This document shows, piece by piece, positions 7,194 through 16,245 of a DNA stretch of 64,000 nucleotides; the first letter of the stretch is position 1; every line of letters begins with the position of its first letter. The position numbers and the translations under genes were made by a program. This DNA comes from Flavobacterium sp. Root420 (GTDB lineage Bacteria; Bacteroidota; Bacteroidia; Flavobacteriales; Flavobacteriaceae), in the NCBI RefSeq assembly GCF_001427905.1, contig NZ_LMEF01000030.1, positions 186,001-250,000 of the forward strand. The letters run 5' to 3'. A model generated the notes under the pieces. That model was given only the letters and a program-made list of their open reading frames with translations, had not been told where the DNA came from and searched no databases.

Positions 7194-9707
7194 TTAGGAC
7201 CACGCTTTTGGCGCTTTTTGATCTCTTAACGGAACAAAAACAACATTGTCATCTTTCTCATCAGAGTTTACAAAATGGTTGAAACGTTTTAATAATCTTG
7301 GTTTTTCTAATACTTGTTTCCACTCGCATTCAAAAGTATTAACTAAAGTCTGCATTTCAGCTTCTAAGGTTTCGCAAAGGCCTAAACTATCTTCGATAAT
7401 TACTTCTTTCAAATACTCTAAACCACCGTCTAGTTTTTCCAGCCAGGTTGATGTTCTAATTAGCGGACCAGCCGTACGGATGTAATACATTAAAAAGCGA
7501 TCCATATATTTGATAACCGTTTCTTTATCAATTTTTTCAGCTAATAAAACAGCGTGTTTTGGATTCGCTCCACCATTTCCGGCGATGTATAAATTCCAGC
7601 CACCTTCAACAGCAATTAAACCAAAATCTTTTCCGCGGGCTTCGGCACATTCACGAATACAAGCCGAAACACCACCTTTTAATTTATGTGGAGAACGAAT
7701 TCCTTTATATCTGTTTTCTAATTCAATTGCAAATCCCGCGCTGTCGTCCATTCCGTAACGACACCATGCGTTTCCGACACAGCTTTTAACAGCACGAAGT
7801 GATTTTCCGTAAGCGTGACCACTTTCAAAACCATTATCAATTAAGATTTTCCAGATTTTTGGAAGATCATTCAAATGTGCTCCGAATAAATCAACACGTT
7901 GAGCACCCGTAATTTTAGTATATAAATCGAATTGTTTTGCAACTTCTCCGATAACAATTAATTTCTCTGCAGTGATTTCTCCACCGGCAACTCTAGGTAC
8001 AACTGAATAAGTTCCGTTTCGTTGAATATTGGCCAAAAATCTATCGTTAGTATCTTGTGTGGTTACGTGTTTGTTGGCAGTATCATTATAAATACTAGAG
8101 AAAATAGAAGCTACAACTGGTTTACAAACTTCACAACCGTCACCTTTTCCGTGATGATCGATCACTTCATAAAAATTCTCGTATTTGTTGATTTTTACCA
8201 AATCAAATAATTCTTGTCTTGTGTATGAAAAATGCTCGCAGATAACCTCTTTTACTTCTTTTCCTAATGATTTTTGAGTCGCTTTTACCAAGTCAGAAAC
8301 CATTGGTTTACAGCCTCCACAGCCAGAAGTTGCTTTTGTATGTTTTACAACATCTGAAAAACTAGAGCAGGTTTCATCTAAAAGTGAGCAGCAGATAGAA
8401 CCTTTCGTTACATTTTCGCAAGAGCAGATTACAGCGGTATCCGGCAGATCCATAACACTTCCTAAACTTGAACCTTCAGAGCCATCTCTTGACCCTAAAA
8501 TCAAATCTTCCGGATTTTTAGGCAAAGCCATAGCATTGCTGTAAATCTGAAATAAAGAATTATAATCGCTTGAATCTCCAACTAAAATTCCGCCTAATAA
8601 GGTTTTAGAATCTTTAGTAACGTTGATTCTTTTGTAAACTCCTGATAATTTATTCTCATAAATAATCGCGGTTACATCGTCATTTTCGATAAAAGGATCA
8701 CCAAAACTCGCAACTTCAACACCAATTAATTTCAATTGTGTCGACATATCGATGGTTTCTCTCATGGTTTTAGAACCATTTAAGATTTGCTCAGCGGCTA
8801 CATCGGCCATTTCGTAACCTGGAGCAACAAGTCCGTAAATGTTTTGATTGTATAAAGCCACTTCGCCAATCGCATAAATAGAAGGATCTGATGTTTGCAT
8901 CTGATTGTTTACCACAACACCACCTCGTAAACCGACCTCTAATCCTGAAACTCGAGCTAATTCGTCGCGAGGTTTTATTCCGGCAGATATAACCAACATA
9001 TCAACTTTTAACAATTCTTCGTTGGCAAACATCATTCCCGTTATGCATTCTTTTCCATCAATATATTGTGTGGCTTTGTTAAGATGAATGCCAATATTTA
9101 ATTCTTCAATTTTAGACTGCAACATGTCGCTGGCGCCTTTGTCCAATTGTCTAGGCATCAATCTTGGAGCAAATTCCACTACATGAGGGTTTAATCCTAA
9201 ATCACGAACTGCCTTTGCAGCTTCAAGACCTAATAGACCACCACCTAAAACAGCTGCTTCTGTTGCACCTTTTTGTTTTATTTTTTTGGCATAAGCCATA
9301 ATCGCATCTAAATCTTCGATCGTTCTGTAGACAAAAACACCTTCTTTTTCAACCCCATCAATTGGTGGTACAAATGCTGAAGATCCCGTTGCAAGAACTA
9401 AGTAATCGTACGTATGTGTTTTTTCTAAATGCGTATGTATTGTTTTTTCTGTTCTGTTAATATCTGTAATTAATTCAGAAGTGTTCAGAGTAATATTGTT
9501 TTCTGCATACCATTCGCTAGTCGACATTGATAAGTCATCAGCGGTTTTTCCTCCAAAGTATTCACTTAAGTGAACACGATCGTAAGCACGTCTTGGCTCT
9601 TCACCAAAGACGGTAATCTGATACTTTTCCTGTCCTGATTTTGCAATGAATTTTTCGCAAAATTTATAACCAACCATGCCGTTTCCAACTACTATTACTC
9701 TTATCAT
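7194..9707 (-). CDS. nirB: Nitrite reductase (NADH) large subunit
   Basis: 837 residues, normal NirB length. N-terminal FAD/NAD(P)-binding pyridine nucleotide-disulfide oxidoreductase part (GNGMVGYKFCEKF at 8-20; second dinucleotide fold GGGLLGLEAAKAV), then BFD-type [2Fe-2S] region with CSCENV and SGCGGCKP, a second related cysteine pair GDGCEVCKP, then the ferredoxin-like half domain and the siroheme/[4Fe-4S] domain with C-X5-C in SCVGNAWC and C-X3-C in SACIREC. It reduces nitrite to ammonium in the cytoplasm. Nothing is missing among the key cofactor ligands. The promoter region upstream carries three TACGTA cores and a 9-bp-arm palindrome. Confidence 0.96.
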   Translation of the reverse strand: MIRVIVVGNGMVGYKFCEKFIAKSGQEKYQITVFGEEPRRAYDRVHLSEYFGGKTADDLSMSTSEWYAENNITLNTSELITDINRTEKTIHTHLEKTHTYDYLVLATGSSAFVPPIDGVEKEGVFVYRTIEDLDAIMAYAKKIKQKGATEAAVLGGGLLGLEAAKAVRDLGLNPHVVEFAPRLMPRQLDKGASDMLQSKIEELNIGIHLNKATQYIDGKECITGMMFANEELLKVDMLVISAGIKPRDELARVSGLEVGLRGGVVVNNQMQTSDPSIYAIGEVALYNQNIYGLVAPGYEMADVAAEQILNGSKTMRETIDMSTQLKLIGVEVASFGDPFIENDDVTAIIYENKLSGVYKRINVTKDSKTLLGGILVGDSSDYNSLFQIYSNAMALPKNPEDLILGSRDGSEGSSLGSVMDLPDTAVICSCENVTKGSICCSLLDETCSSFSDVVKHTKATSGCGGCKPMVSDLVKATQKSLGKEVKEVICEHFSYTRQELFDLVKINKYENFYEVIDHHGKGDGCEVCKPVVASIFSSIYNDTANKHVTTQDTNDRFLANIQRNGTYSVVPRVAGGEITAEKLIVIGEVAKQFDLYTKITGAQRVDLFGAHLNDLPKIWKILIDNGFESGHAYGKSLRAVKSCVGNAWCRYGMDDSAGFAIELENRYKGIRSPHKLKGGVSACIRECAEARGKDFGLIAVEGGWNLYIAGNGGANPKHAVLLAEKIDKETVIKYMDRFLMYYIRTAGPLIRTSTWLEKLDGGLEYLKEVIIEDSLGLCETLEAEMQTLVNTFECEWKQVLEKPRLLKRFNHFVNSDEKDDNVVFVPLRDQKAPKAWS

Positions 9708-9733
9708 GATTTCTTTAATTAAGTATTACTACG

Positions 9734-9741
9734 CAAATATA
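9734..9741 (-). promoter_or_regulatory. Putative nirB -7 box
   Basis: Minus-strand TATATTTG (TANNTTTG), 26 bp before the nirB start codon. It is overlapped on its upstream side by the palindrome at 9738-9757. Confidence 0.5.
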
Positions 9742-9834
9742 AGTATTTATACTTATAAAAATACGTATGTAATTTGATTTTTTGTTGAAAAAATAGTTTT
9801 AATAATTACGTATTTTATCGTAATCTCTTACGTA
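9738..9834. promoter_or_regulatory. Operator-like cluster upstream of nirB
   Basis: Contains a palindrome with 9-bp arms TATAAGTAT and ATACTTATA (9738-9757) and three TACGTA cores at 9762-9767, 9807-9812 and 9829-9834. Their position just upstream of the nirB promoter fits regulation by the local two-component system. A TATCATTTTGATA dyad (9872-9884), like a CRP/FNR site, lies beyond. Confidence 0.45.
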
Positions 9835-10000
9835 GTGCGGATTTCGGAAGATTTTGCATCATTATAATTTTTATCATTTTGATACAGATTTTCCTAAATT
9901 TGAAAGGATTCTAAATAAGGATTTCAGAAAATTGTCGTAAATTCAATTGAATTTTTGAATTTGTTTCTCAAAATCAAATTCATTCTTAAATAGAAATCTC

Positions 10001-10783
10001 ATGAAAAAAATACTTTCACTCTTGCTTTTAATGTCCTTAATAACAAGCTGTAAACCAACATCCGGATCAGTTTCAGATGCTACTGCAAGTACTTCGGCAT
10101 CTAATACTCAGGAAGCCGATATGACCATCTATTTTAAAGCAACAGGAAATGAACCGTTCTGGGGAATAACATTAGGGAAGGAGCAAACCATTTTTACTTC
10201 GTTGATTTCTGGCAAAGAAAAAATCATTTTTTCATCGGTTGAACCAATTAAAGCAATGGATGCGAATGTCAAAATGTATAAACTAAGTAATGAAAAGGCA
10301 ACTGCAACCGTTACCATTCAGCAATTGGATTGTCAGGATTCAATGTCGGGAGCGATTTCACCTTATAAAGTATCCGTTGAAATTAAAAACAATTCAGAGT
10401 TAGAGACTAAAAAACTACAAGGCTGCGGAAAATATATCACCGATTATCGCCTGCATGATATTTGGGTTTTGGAAGAATTAAACGGTTATAAAGTTTTTAT
10501 AGCCGATTATCAAAAGGAGTTGCCAAGAATTGAAATTCATGCACAGGAAAATTCATTCATGGGCTTTGGAGGCTGTAATTCTATCAGCGGAACTCTATTC
10601 TATGAAAAAGATGTTTTAAGATTTACAAAAGTGATTTCGACCTTAATGGCCTGCGCACCCGGAAATAAAGAAGGCGAATTTACGAAAGCGCTTCAAGGTG
10701 TTACAACATATTCTATAGGAGATAATCGATTGACGCTTTCTAATCCTTCAGGGAAATTATTGGTATTTAGAAAGGTGGATTAG
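10001..10783 (+). CDS. META-domain lipoprotein
   Basis: 260 residues. SPII signal with lipobox LITSC, lipidated Cys17, so anchored to a membrane facing the periplasm. Residues about 40-140 resemble the COG3650-type domain (FKATGNEPFWGITL); about 150-258 form a META domain (HDIWVLEELNG, FMGFGGCNSISGTLF, STLMACAPGNKE). META/HslJ-type domains are linked to heat or novobiocin stress in enterobacteria, but a molecular role is not known. It stands alone, divergent from nirB. A TAAATTTG at 9895-9902 could be its -7 box, with a leader near 100 nt. Confidence 0.85.
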   Translation: MKKILSLLLLMSLITSCKPTSGSVSDATASTSASNTQEADMTIYFKATGNEPFWGITLGKEQTIFTSLISGKEKIIFSSVEPIKAMDANVKMYKLSNEKATATVTIQQLDCQDSMSGAISPYKVSVEIKNNSELETKKLQGCGKYITDYRLHDIWVLEELNGYKVFIADYQKELPRIEIHAQENSFMGFGGCNSISGTLFYEKDVLRFTKVISTLMACAPGNKEGEFTKALQGVTTYSIGDNRLTLSNPSGKLLVFRKVD

Positions 10784-10784
10784 T

Positions 10785-10874
10785 TTTCAGGAGCTATTCC
10801 TGCTATCCGCTTGTATCTTTTTGTGTCCGCTGCGGCGGACACAAAAGGATACCGCTCCTATCAGGGCTAGGGGA
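10785..10874. repeat. Dispersed palindromic repeat, AGCCCCGATA family, copy 2
   Basis: Inverse orientation relative to copy 1 (3787-3866): TTTCAGGAGCTATTCCTGCT and CTATCCGC at the left, a strong central hairpin TTTTTGTGTCCGC/GCGGACACAAAA, then CTATCAGGGCTAGG. It begins 2 bp after the META lipoprotein stop and probably doubles as its terminator. Confidence 0.75.
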
Positions 10875-10920
10875 CTCATTTTTATAAGAAGTTTTTTTTT
10901 TTTGACAAAGTAACCACGCC

Positions 10921-11002
10921 TGTCATTGCAAGGAACGAAGCAACCGCACTAAAAAGCAAAACTTATTCAGCAAATGTGGTTGTTTCGTTCCTCGCAATGA
11001 CA
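10921..11002. repeat. Inverted repeat with TGTCATTGC ends
   Basis: Arms of 28 bp (10921-10948 and 10975-11002) match as reverse complements with 3 mismatches and include GGAACGAAGCAACC. The size and ends are like palindromic intergenic units of flavobacterial genomes. Confidence 0.75.
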
Positions 11003-11055
11003 TACAATGAGAGCAAAAAAAATCAGCATAAATCCGCCAAAACCCGTGTCATTAA

Positions 11056-12339
11056 TTATTCCAATAGTTCTTTTGAATCTTCTTCTTTTTCATCTTCAAT
11101 AAAATCCAATTCTAAAGCGCGTACCGTCTGAACCGCATTTCCGGCAATACCACGAATTGAACCGTACATTCCTAAAGTATTGTGAACTACTTTTTCGATT
11201 TGTTTTTCGCGTTGTTTCCAGATTCTTTGCATTGCTCTTTTTTCGGCATCAAGATCGCCTTGCATCTGCGTGAAACCTTCTACTATTCCTTCAATCTGCA
11301 AACGGAATTCATTGCTCGTTAAAAAGTCATACAACATCGACATTTTATCCCCTTTATTTTCCTGCGCCTGAACCGCCTGACTTACCTGAATCAATGACTG
11401 ACGCAAGACAGCGCTTAAGCCTTTAAATTCTTCATAAGTGCAAATCCATATTCCGTCGCGCATTCCCATTCTGTCCATTCCGGCAGGCATGACTTCGGTT
11501 ACTAAGACCCCAATATTGGCTCTTTTTAGTCTGATATCATTTTTGAATTTTTCAATCCAGGCTGGCTGAAAAGCTTTGGTACGTTTACTTTCGTAATAGA
11601 TAGAACCGCAATTTTGCAGTTCGCGTGTGTTTACAATCTGAAGACAATCAGCACCATTGGCACCTTTTTTAACTTCATCGATACTGTCTAATGGGAAATT
11701 ATTTGCCAGCCATTCTTCGATCGCTAATTCCATTACTTCGCCTTGTAACTGCATAGAACCTTGTTCCTGCTTGCGTTTCATTTCTTCGATTAGCTTTTTC
11801 TGGTCGTCAGATTGTTTTTGGTATTCTTTTATTTTAAGTTCGTTTTTTTCTTCTTCCTGTTTACGGATTTTATCACGTTCCAAAACCAAAGTCGCATTCA
11901 ATTGTTTTTGCGCTTCAGCTTCGATGGCTTCCTTCATTTCCAGTTTTTCACGTTGCAGTTTTGCAATTTCGCCGGTCATTTTATTTAATTCCCGAAGCTT
12001 TTCTGATTTCTCAGAAAGTTCTTTTTCCATCAACGTCAAACGATCTTTATTTTCTTCTTCAAGTTTGGTTTTTAGCTTTTCGGTAATTTCTTTTTCGGCT
12101 GTCTTTTTTTCGCGTTCCAAACGTTCAGCGAAAAGTTCATTTTCTTGTTTCTTTTTAGCTTCAAAGTCGGATTTGGCTTTTTCGAATTGTTCATTTTTAA
12201 GTTCCAATTCTCTGGTTTGAGCATTGGCTTTTTGTTGAAATTCTTTACGGATACTATCTTCCAACTGATGTTTTAAAACATCGTTTACATCGATTGGTGT
12301 ACCGCAATTTGGGCATATAATTGAAGATTGCTCAGCCAT
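11056..12339 (-). CDS. DUF2130 (COG4487-like) coiled-coil protein
   Basis: 427 residues. An N-terminal zinc-ribbon half ICPNCGTPIDVNDVLKHQL (8-26) is followed by a long charged coiled coil (about 27-200, rich in K, E and Q) and a DUF2130 domain (about 200-385) with EWLANNFPLDSIDEVKKG, YYESKRTKAFQPAWIEKFK and GIWICTYEEFKGL. The E-x-K motif in YYESKRT and the preceding acidic residues resemble the restriction-endonuclease-like fold proposed for this family, so a nuclease-like role is possible but unproven. Monocistronic. Confidence 0.85.
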   Translation of the reverse strand: MAEQSSIICPNCGTPIDVNDVLKHQLEDSIRKEFQQKANAQTRELELKNEQFEKAKSDFEAKKKQENELFAERLEREKKTAEKEITEKLKTKLEEENKDRLTLMEKELSEKSEKLRELNKMTGEIAKLQREKLEMKEAIEAEAQKQLNATLVLERDKIRKQEEEKNELKIKEYQKQSDDQKKLIEEMKRKQEQGSMQLQGEVMELAIEEWLANNFPLDSIDEVKKGANGADCLQIVNTRELQNCGSIYYESKRTKAFQPAWIEKFKNDIRLKRANIGVLVTEVMPAGMDRMGMRDGIWICTYEEFKGLSAVLRQSLIQVSQAVQAQENKGDKMSMLYDFLTSNEFRLQIEGIVEGFTQMQGDLDAEKRAMQRIWKQREKQIEKVVHNTLGMYGSIRGIAGNAVQTVRALELDFIEDEKEEDSKELLE

Positions 12340-12436
12340 TTTTTGTTGATTTTTTAACGAGAATTATAATTTGCTAAGGTATTTAAAAGTTCTCTTTTAA
12401 GCGCAAAACAAGTTGTGATAAATTGTAACGTTTTTT

Positions 12437-12511
12437 TAGCCACGAATTCACGAATTTCTTTTTTAGTTTGCGCATAGATTTTAAAAAATAAAATTCGTGA
12501 ATTCGTGGCTA
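12437..12511. repeat. Inverted repeat, ACGAATTC family, copy 1
   Basis: Perfect 20-bp arms: TAGCCACGAATTCACGAATT (12437-12456) and its complement (12492-12511), with a spacer containing TTTGCGCATAGATTTTAAAA. The last three bases form the stop codon of the adjacent LysR gene. A second copy is at 14360-14432. Confidence 0.85.
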
Positions 12512-13387
12512 TTCTTTTTTCAACAAAAAATCAACCGCTGATTTTGTAATTTCAGAATCGTCTTCTTTTGAAGTAATTAACGAAACATCCGTAAATAAAT
12601 TAACTTTTTTCAATTCGATAAAACCAATTTCTGTATTCTGATTATTCTTTGCAATATTGGACGGAACAATCGAAATTCCCAAACCATTTTTTACCAATTG
12701 TACTATCGAATTAATATTGTTTGATTCATGAATTATTTTGGGTCCAAAACCATAAAAAGCACAAAGCTCCAGTAAAACTTCATGATAATGCGGTGCATAA
12801 TCTTTATTGAAAAAGACAAACGTTTCGTCTTTTAAATTCGGAATCTCTTCTTCTGATTTAATTTGAATCAAACTCTTATTATAAACTACTGAAAAACCAT
12901 CCTGAAACCACAATTGCGATTTTATTTTAGGAGATTTTACAGGCGACCGAATAATTCCCAAGTCAATTTTTCCTTGTTCCAAAGCTAAAATCTGTTTGGT
13001 CGTGGATACTTCAAAAAGTTTGAAATTGACGTAGGGGAATTGTTCTTTCAATTGCTTGATCAAATCGGAAATTACAGACGAATAAATCGAACTGATGTAT
13101 GCGATTCTGAATTCGCCGGATACGTTCTCGGCTATTTTTTTTGTTTTACTGGTAATACGCTCCAAGTTCTGAAAAAGAGCTTTAACTTCTTTTTCAAGAT
13201 ATTTTCCTGCTTCGGTCAGTTCCACTTTTTTATTGTTTCGGTTGAATAAGCGTGCCTGGATTTCTTCTTCTAATTCTATAATCTGCCGGCTTAAAGGAGG
13301 TTGTGAGATAAATAGTTTCTCAGCAGCTTTGGTAAAGTTTAATTCTTCGGCGACAGCCAAAAAATATTTCAAGTGGCGTAATTCCAT
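12509..13387 (-). CDS. LysR-family transcriptional regulator
   Basis: 292 residues, normal LysR length. Winged helix-turn-helix at 1-60 (MELRHLKYFLAVAEELNFTKAAEKLFISQPPLSRQI pattern spread over residues 1-36), then a type 2 periplasmic-binding-like effector domain at about 88-290. The target is not evident; the divergent neighbour across 257 bp of repeat DNA is a methyltransferase. Its TAG stop codon and the end of the ACGAATTC repeat share the same bases, which suggests the element inserted at the very 3' end. Confidence 0.92.
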   Translation of the reverse strand: MELRHLKYFLAVAEELNFTKAAEKLFISQPPLSRQIIELEEEIQARLFNRNNKKVELTEAGKYLEKEVKALFQNLERITSKTKKIAENVSGEFRIAYISSIYSSVISDLIKQLKEQFPYVNFKLFEVSTTKQILALEQGKIDLGIIRSPVKSPKIKSQLWFQDGFSVVYNKSLIQIKSEEEIPNLKDETFVFFNKDYAPHYHEVLLELCAFYGFGPKIIHESNNINSIVQLVKNGLGISIVPSNIAKNNQNTEIGFIELKKVNLFTDVSLITSKEDDSEITKSAVDFLLKKE

Positions 13388-13469
13388 AAATACCTATTAA
13401 GTATTAATAATTGACAAAATAAGTATTTTTGAAGTATATATCAAAGTGATAGCTTTACAAAAAAATGGA

Positions 13470-13625
13470 ATGGCACGCGGATGACACGGATTTTAGCTGG
13501 TTGACACAGATTTTATTTTTTTAGTTGCTGATTAAAAAAATATAATGTGACAGATTAAGATTCAATAGATAATTAGATAAAAGACCAGTGTAAATCCGTT
13601 TAAATCTGTGTCATCCGCGTGCCAT
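13470..13625. repeat. Inverted repeat, GGCACGCGGATGACACGGAT family
   Basis: 24-bp arms (13470-13493 and 13602-13625) match with one mismatch and begin ATGGCACGCGGATGACAC. The right arm ends 19 bp before the methyltransferase start. A related degenerate copy is at 18931-18982. Confidence 0.8.
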
Positions 13626-13644
13626 AAACAAAACAAAGAAAACT

Positions 13645-14352
13645 ATGAAAAAATCAACTATTGAAGAGATCAGGGAACGTTTTGATAATGATGTCGAAAG
13701 ATTTTCGAATTTAGAAACCGGACAAGTGGCGACAATCGATGCTACCATTTCTTTAGAATTAATTACGGAAGCCTCTAAAAGAATTGTTCCCAATGCTGTA
13801 AATGTTTTGGATATTGGCTGTGGTGCCGGAAATTATACTTTGAAAATGTTGTCTAAGTTACCCAATTTAAATTGCACTTTGGTCGATTTAAGTTTGCCGA
13901 TGTTGGATCGTGCATTTGAAAGAGTGTCAAATGAAACTACCGGAAAAGTAGAAGTGAAGCAAGGTGATATTCGTGAAGTTGATTTACAGGAAAATCATTT
14001 TGATATTATTTTGGCGGGAGCGGTTTTGCATCATTTGAGAGATGATCAGGATTGGGAAACTACTTTTACTAAAATATTCAAATTATTAAAACCCGGTGGG
14101 TGTTTCATGATTTCGGACTTGATTACACAAGACACGGACTTATTAAATGAATATACCTGGCAATGTTATGGCGATTATTTAGAAGGAATTGGTGGTGCAG
14201 AATACCGCCAGAAAGTATTGGATTATGTCGAAAAAGAAGACACGCCAAGATCGATGAATTATCAATTGGATTTGATGAAAAAAGTTGGATTTACAAGTGT
14301 TGAAATTTTACACAAGAACATGTGTTTTGGTGCTTTTGGAGGGATTAAGTAG
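13645..14352 (+). CDS. Class I SAM-dependent methyltransferase
   Basis: 235 residues. SAM-binding motif I VLDIGCGAGNYTLKML near 53-68, acidic motif II LVDLSLPML, motif post-I with QGDIRE, and motif LAGAVLHHLRD with a following FKLLKPGGCFMISDL; all typical of Methyltransf_11/12/25 enzymes. The substrate is unknown; the C-terminal FGAFGGIK gives no clue. Faces away from the LysR gene, which might control it. Confidence 0.85.
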   Translation: MKKSTIEEIRERFDNDVERFSNLETGQVATIDATISLELITEASKRIVPNAVNVLDIGCGAGNYTLKMLSKLPNLNCTLVDLSLPMLDRAFERVSNETTGKVEVKQGDIREVDLQENHFDIILAGAVLHHLRDDQDWETTFTKIFKLLKPGGCFMISDLITQDTDLLNEYTWQCYGDYLEGIGGAEYRQKVLDYVEKEDTPRSMNYQLDLMKKVGFTSVEILHKNMCFGAFGGIK

Positions 14353-14359
14353 TTTTTTC

Positions 14360-14432
14360 GCCACGAATTCACGAATTAATTTAAATGCTTTGCGCATAGA
14401 TTTTAAAAAAAAATAATTCGTGAATTCGTGGC
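14360..14432. repeat. Inverted repeat, ACGAATTC family, copy 2
   Basis: Arms GCCACGAATTCACGAATTA (14360-14378) and complement (14414-14432), sharing the TTTGCGCATAGATTTTAAAA core with copy 1 at 12437-12511. It lies between two convergent genes. Confidence 0.85.
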
Positions 14433-14442
14433 TAACAAAAAA

Positions 14443-14901
14443 CTATACGTCAACTGGTACTGGATATTTGTTTCGAAGATCGAAAACTAATTCTGAAGGG
14501 CCATTTTTTTGAAGGTAATCTAATTTTTGTACGGCTTCTTCAAGTGTTGGAATATGTCCATTCGGGATCCACCACATTGCTGTAGCTGCTTTTCCGAATT
14601 TAAGAAACCATTCTTTACGGCGTCTTAAAAATTCGCTATGAAACGTTTTGTACATATAATGTTCTAAAGTCTCAATATTTTCCCAAACTGAAACATTTAC
14701 AATAATCTGTTCGTCATTATACGGATTCAGATTTGTCGCATTGTAACTGTCATCTTTCAGTCTCCAGACAAAACCTTCGCTATCTTCGGCTAACTTGTTG
14801 ACAAGGTCTAAATTATCTACAAATTCTTTCATGATCGGATCATTTATAGTGACTCCTTTCATTTTGGCAATATTAATTTCAGCAAGATGATAATTACTCA
14901 T
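14443..14901 (-). CDS. DUF3291 domain protein
   Basis: 152 residues, soluble. Matches the DUF3291 pattern: N-terminal YHLAEINIAKM, EGFVWRLKDDS, SVWENIETLEHYMYKTFHSEFLRRRKEWF and WWIPNGHIPTLEEA. The family has a ferredoxin-like/dimeric alpha-beta barrel fold related to antibiotic biosynthesis monooxygenases, but no reaction is established. It is the last gene of a minus-strand run of small redox genes. Confidence 0.82.
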   Translation of the reverse strand: MSNYHLAEINIAKMKGVTINDPIMKEFVDNLDLVNKLAEDSEGFVWRLKDDSYNATNLNPYNDEQIIVNVSVWENIETLEHYMYKTFHSEFLRRRKEWFLKFGKAATAMWWIPNGHIPTLEEAVQKLDYLQKNGPSELVFDLRNKYPVPVDV

Positions 14902-14959
14902 ATTTGTATGTTTGAATAGGAAGCAAGTTAATCGTTTTTTGAGTAATTATTTTTAACGA

Positions 14960-15940
14960 TTACGTTATATCTATAACAATTTTCCCAACTGATGAACCAT
15001 CGCTAACGGCTTTGTGAGCTTCCATAGCATTGTCTAAAGTGAATTTTCGAGGATCAATAAGAGGTTTTAATTTTCCTTCTTCAATTAGTTTTGTAGCTTC
15101 TTCTAGAATATCTCCATGATGTTTTCTTCCTTCGCCACTAATCATCGGGTGTAAAACAAAAACGCCATGTAAACTTGCAGAACGCAGTGATCCTGTTGCT
15201 AAAGAATGTGTTCCAAAGGCGTAGCAACTCACAATTTGTCCATAATGACGAATGGCGCTAAAGGACTCGTCCAGCGATTGACTACCAACAGTATCGTAAA
15301 TAATATCAAAACCTTTTCCGTCCGTATATTTATTTACATAGTCTTCAACGGTTTCTGTTTTATAATCAATTGGAGTTGCTCCAAATCCTTTTACAATGTC
15401 TGCTTTTTGAGACGATACAGTTGCATACACATCGGCACCAAAAATTTTGGCTAGCTGAACAACCATATGACCAACACCACCCGCCCCCGCGTGAACCAAA
15501 ATTTTGTCGCCTTTTTTTACTTTTGCCCTGTCGATTAGACCTTCCCAGGCTGTCAGCAATACCAATGGAATTCCGGCAGCTTCTTTCATGGTTAAGTTTT
15601 TTGGTTTCTTAGCTAATAAGTCAGCGTCAACAGCTGTATATTCTGCTAAAGTTCCCTGAAGGCCTAAAACGCCACCGGCAAGTCCGTAGACTTCATCACC
15701 CACTTTAAATTCGGTAACGCCTTCGCCAATTTCTTCAATAACCCCTGCAAGATCAGTTCCTAAAATTGCTGGTAGTACAGGTGATGCATATGGAGAAAGT
15801 CCTAATCTAATTTTGTTGTCAATTGGGTTAACGCCACTTGCGTGTATTTTTACTAAAACTTCTCCTTTTTTCGGACTTGGTTTTGCGATTTCAGTAGTTA
15901 CAAAATCGGATTCGTATGTATTTGTGAAAAGTACTTTCAT
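14960..15940 (-). CDS. NADP-dependent quinone/alkenal oxidoreductase (MDR superfamily)
   Basis: 326 residues. GroES-like N-terminal domain (about 1-115, GVNPIDNKIRLG, GTDLAGVIEEIGEGV) and Rossmann domain with nucleotide motif HAGAGGVGHMVVQLAK near 151-166. It lacks the zinc-binding cysteines of true alcohol dehydrogenases, so it belongs to the zinc-independent quinone oxidoreductase group and would reduce quinones or enals with NADPH in the cytoplasm. Stands 15 bp after the small monooxygenase gene, in a probable operon 16848-14443. Confidence 0.88.
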   Translation of the reverse strand: MKVLFTNTYESDFVTTEIAKPSPKKGEVLVKIHASGVNPIDNKIRLGLSPYASPVLPAILGTDLAGVIEEIGEGVTEFKVGDEVYGLAGGVLGLQGTLAEYTAVDADLLAKKPKNLTMKEAAGIPLVLLTAWEGLIDRAKVKKGDKILVHAGAGGVGHMVVQLAKIFGADVYATVSSQKADIVKGFGATPIDYKTETVEDYVNKYTDGKGFDIIYDTVGSQSLDESFSAIRHYGQIVSCYAFGTHSLATGSLRSASLHGVFVLHPMISGEGRKHHGDILEEATKLIEEGKLKPLIDPRKFTLDNAMEAHKAVSDGSSVGKIVIDIT

Positions 15941-15955
15941 TAGTTTTGTTTTTAA

Positions 15956-16234
15956 TTAAAGTGTTTGAAACGTTTTATAAACCTGAATAGGCAAGGCGAC
16001 TAAATTTTCGCTTTGTTTAATAAAATCCAGTAAATAAGATTGATTATTGTGAATGTCAAGACCAGCCTGATCTTTCCATTCTTCCCAAATGATAAAAATA
16101 TTTTCGGTTGTATGCAGGTCGTAACGCACACAAGCAGCTTCTTTTCTGGTTTCGGTAACCAAATGATGAATCATGTTTCGAACTTGTTCGATGTTTTCCT
16201 GTTTACTTTTGATAATTGCGGTAATAGAGATCAT
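15956..16234 (-). CDS. Putative quinol monooxygenase (ABM domain, YgiN-like)
   Basis: 92 residues, one antibiotic-biosynthesis-monooxygenase domain: ISITAIIKSKQENIEQVRNM, CVRYDLHTTENIFIIWEEWKDQAGLDIH. The fold is a dimeric alpha-beta barrel; relatives act on quinols without cofactor or detoxify reactive species. Only 11 bp from the preceding MdaB-like gene and 15 bp from the following quinone reductase, so these three probably work together on quinone redox balance. Confidence 0.82.
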   Translation of the reverse strand: MISITAIIKSKQENIEQVRNMIHHLVTETRKEAACVRYDLHTTENIFIIWEEWKDQAGLDIHNNQSYLLDFIKQSENLVALPIQVYKTFQTL

Positions 16235-16245
16235 GATTAAATGTA

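Noticed and set aside
11657..12220. 187-residue plus-strand frame rich in Ser and Phe
   Set aside because: Antisense to the coiled-coil part of the DUF2130 gene; Ser/Phe bias is what K/E-rich codons give on the other strand.
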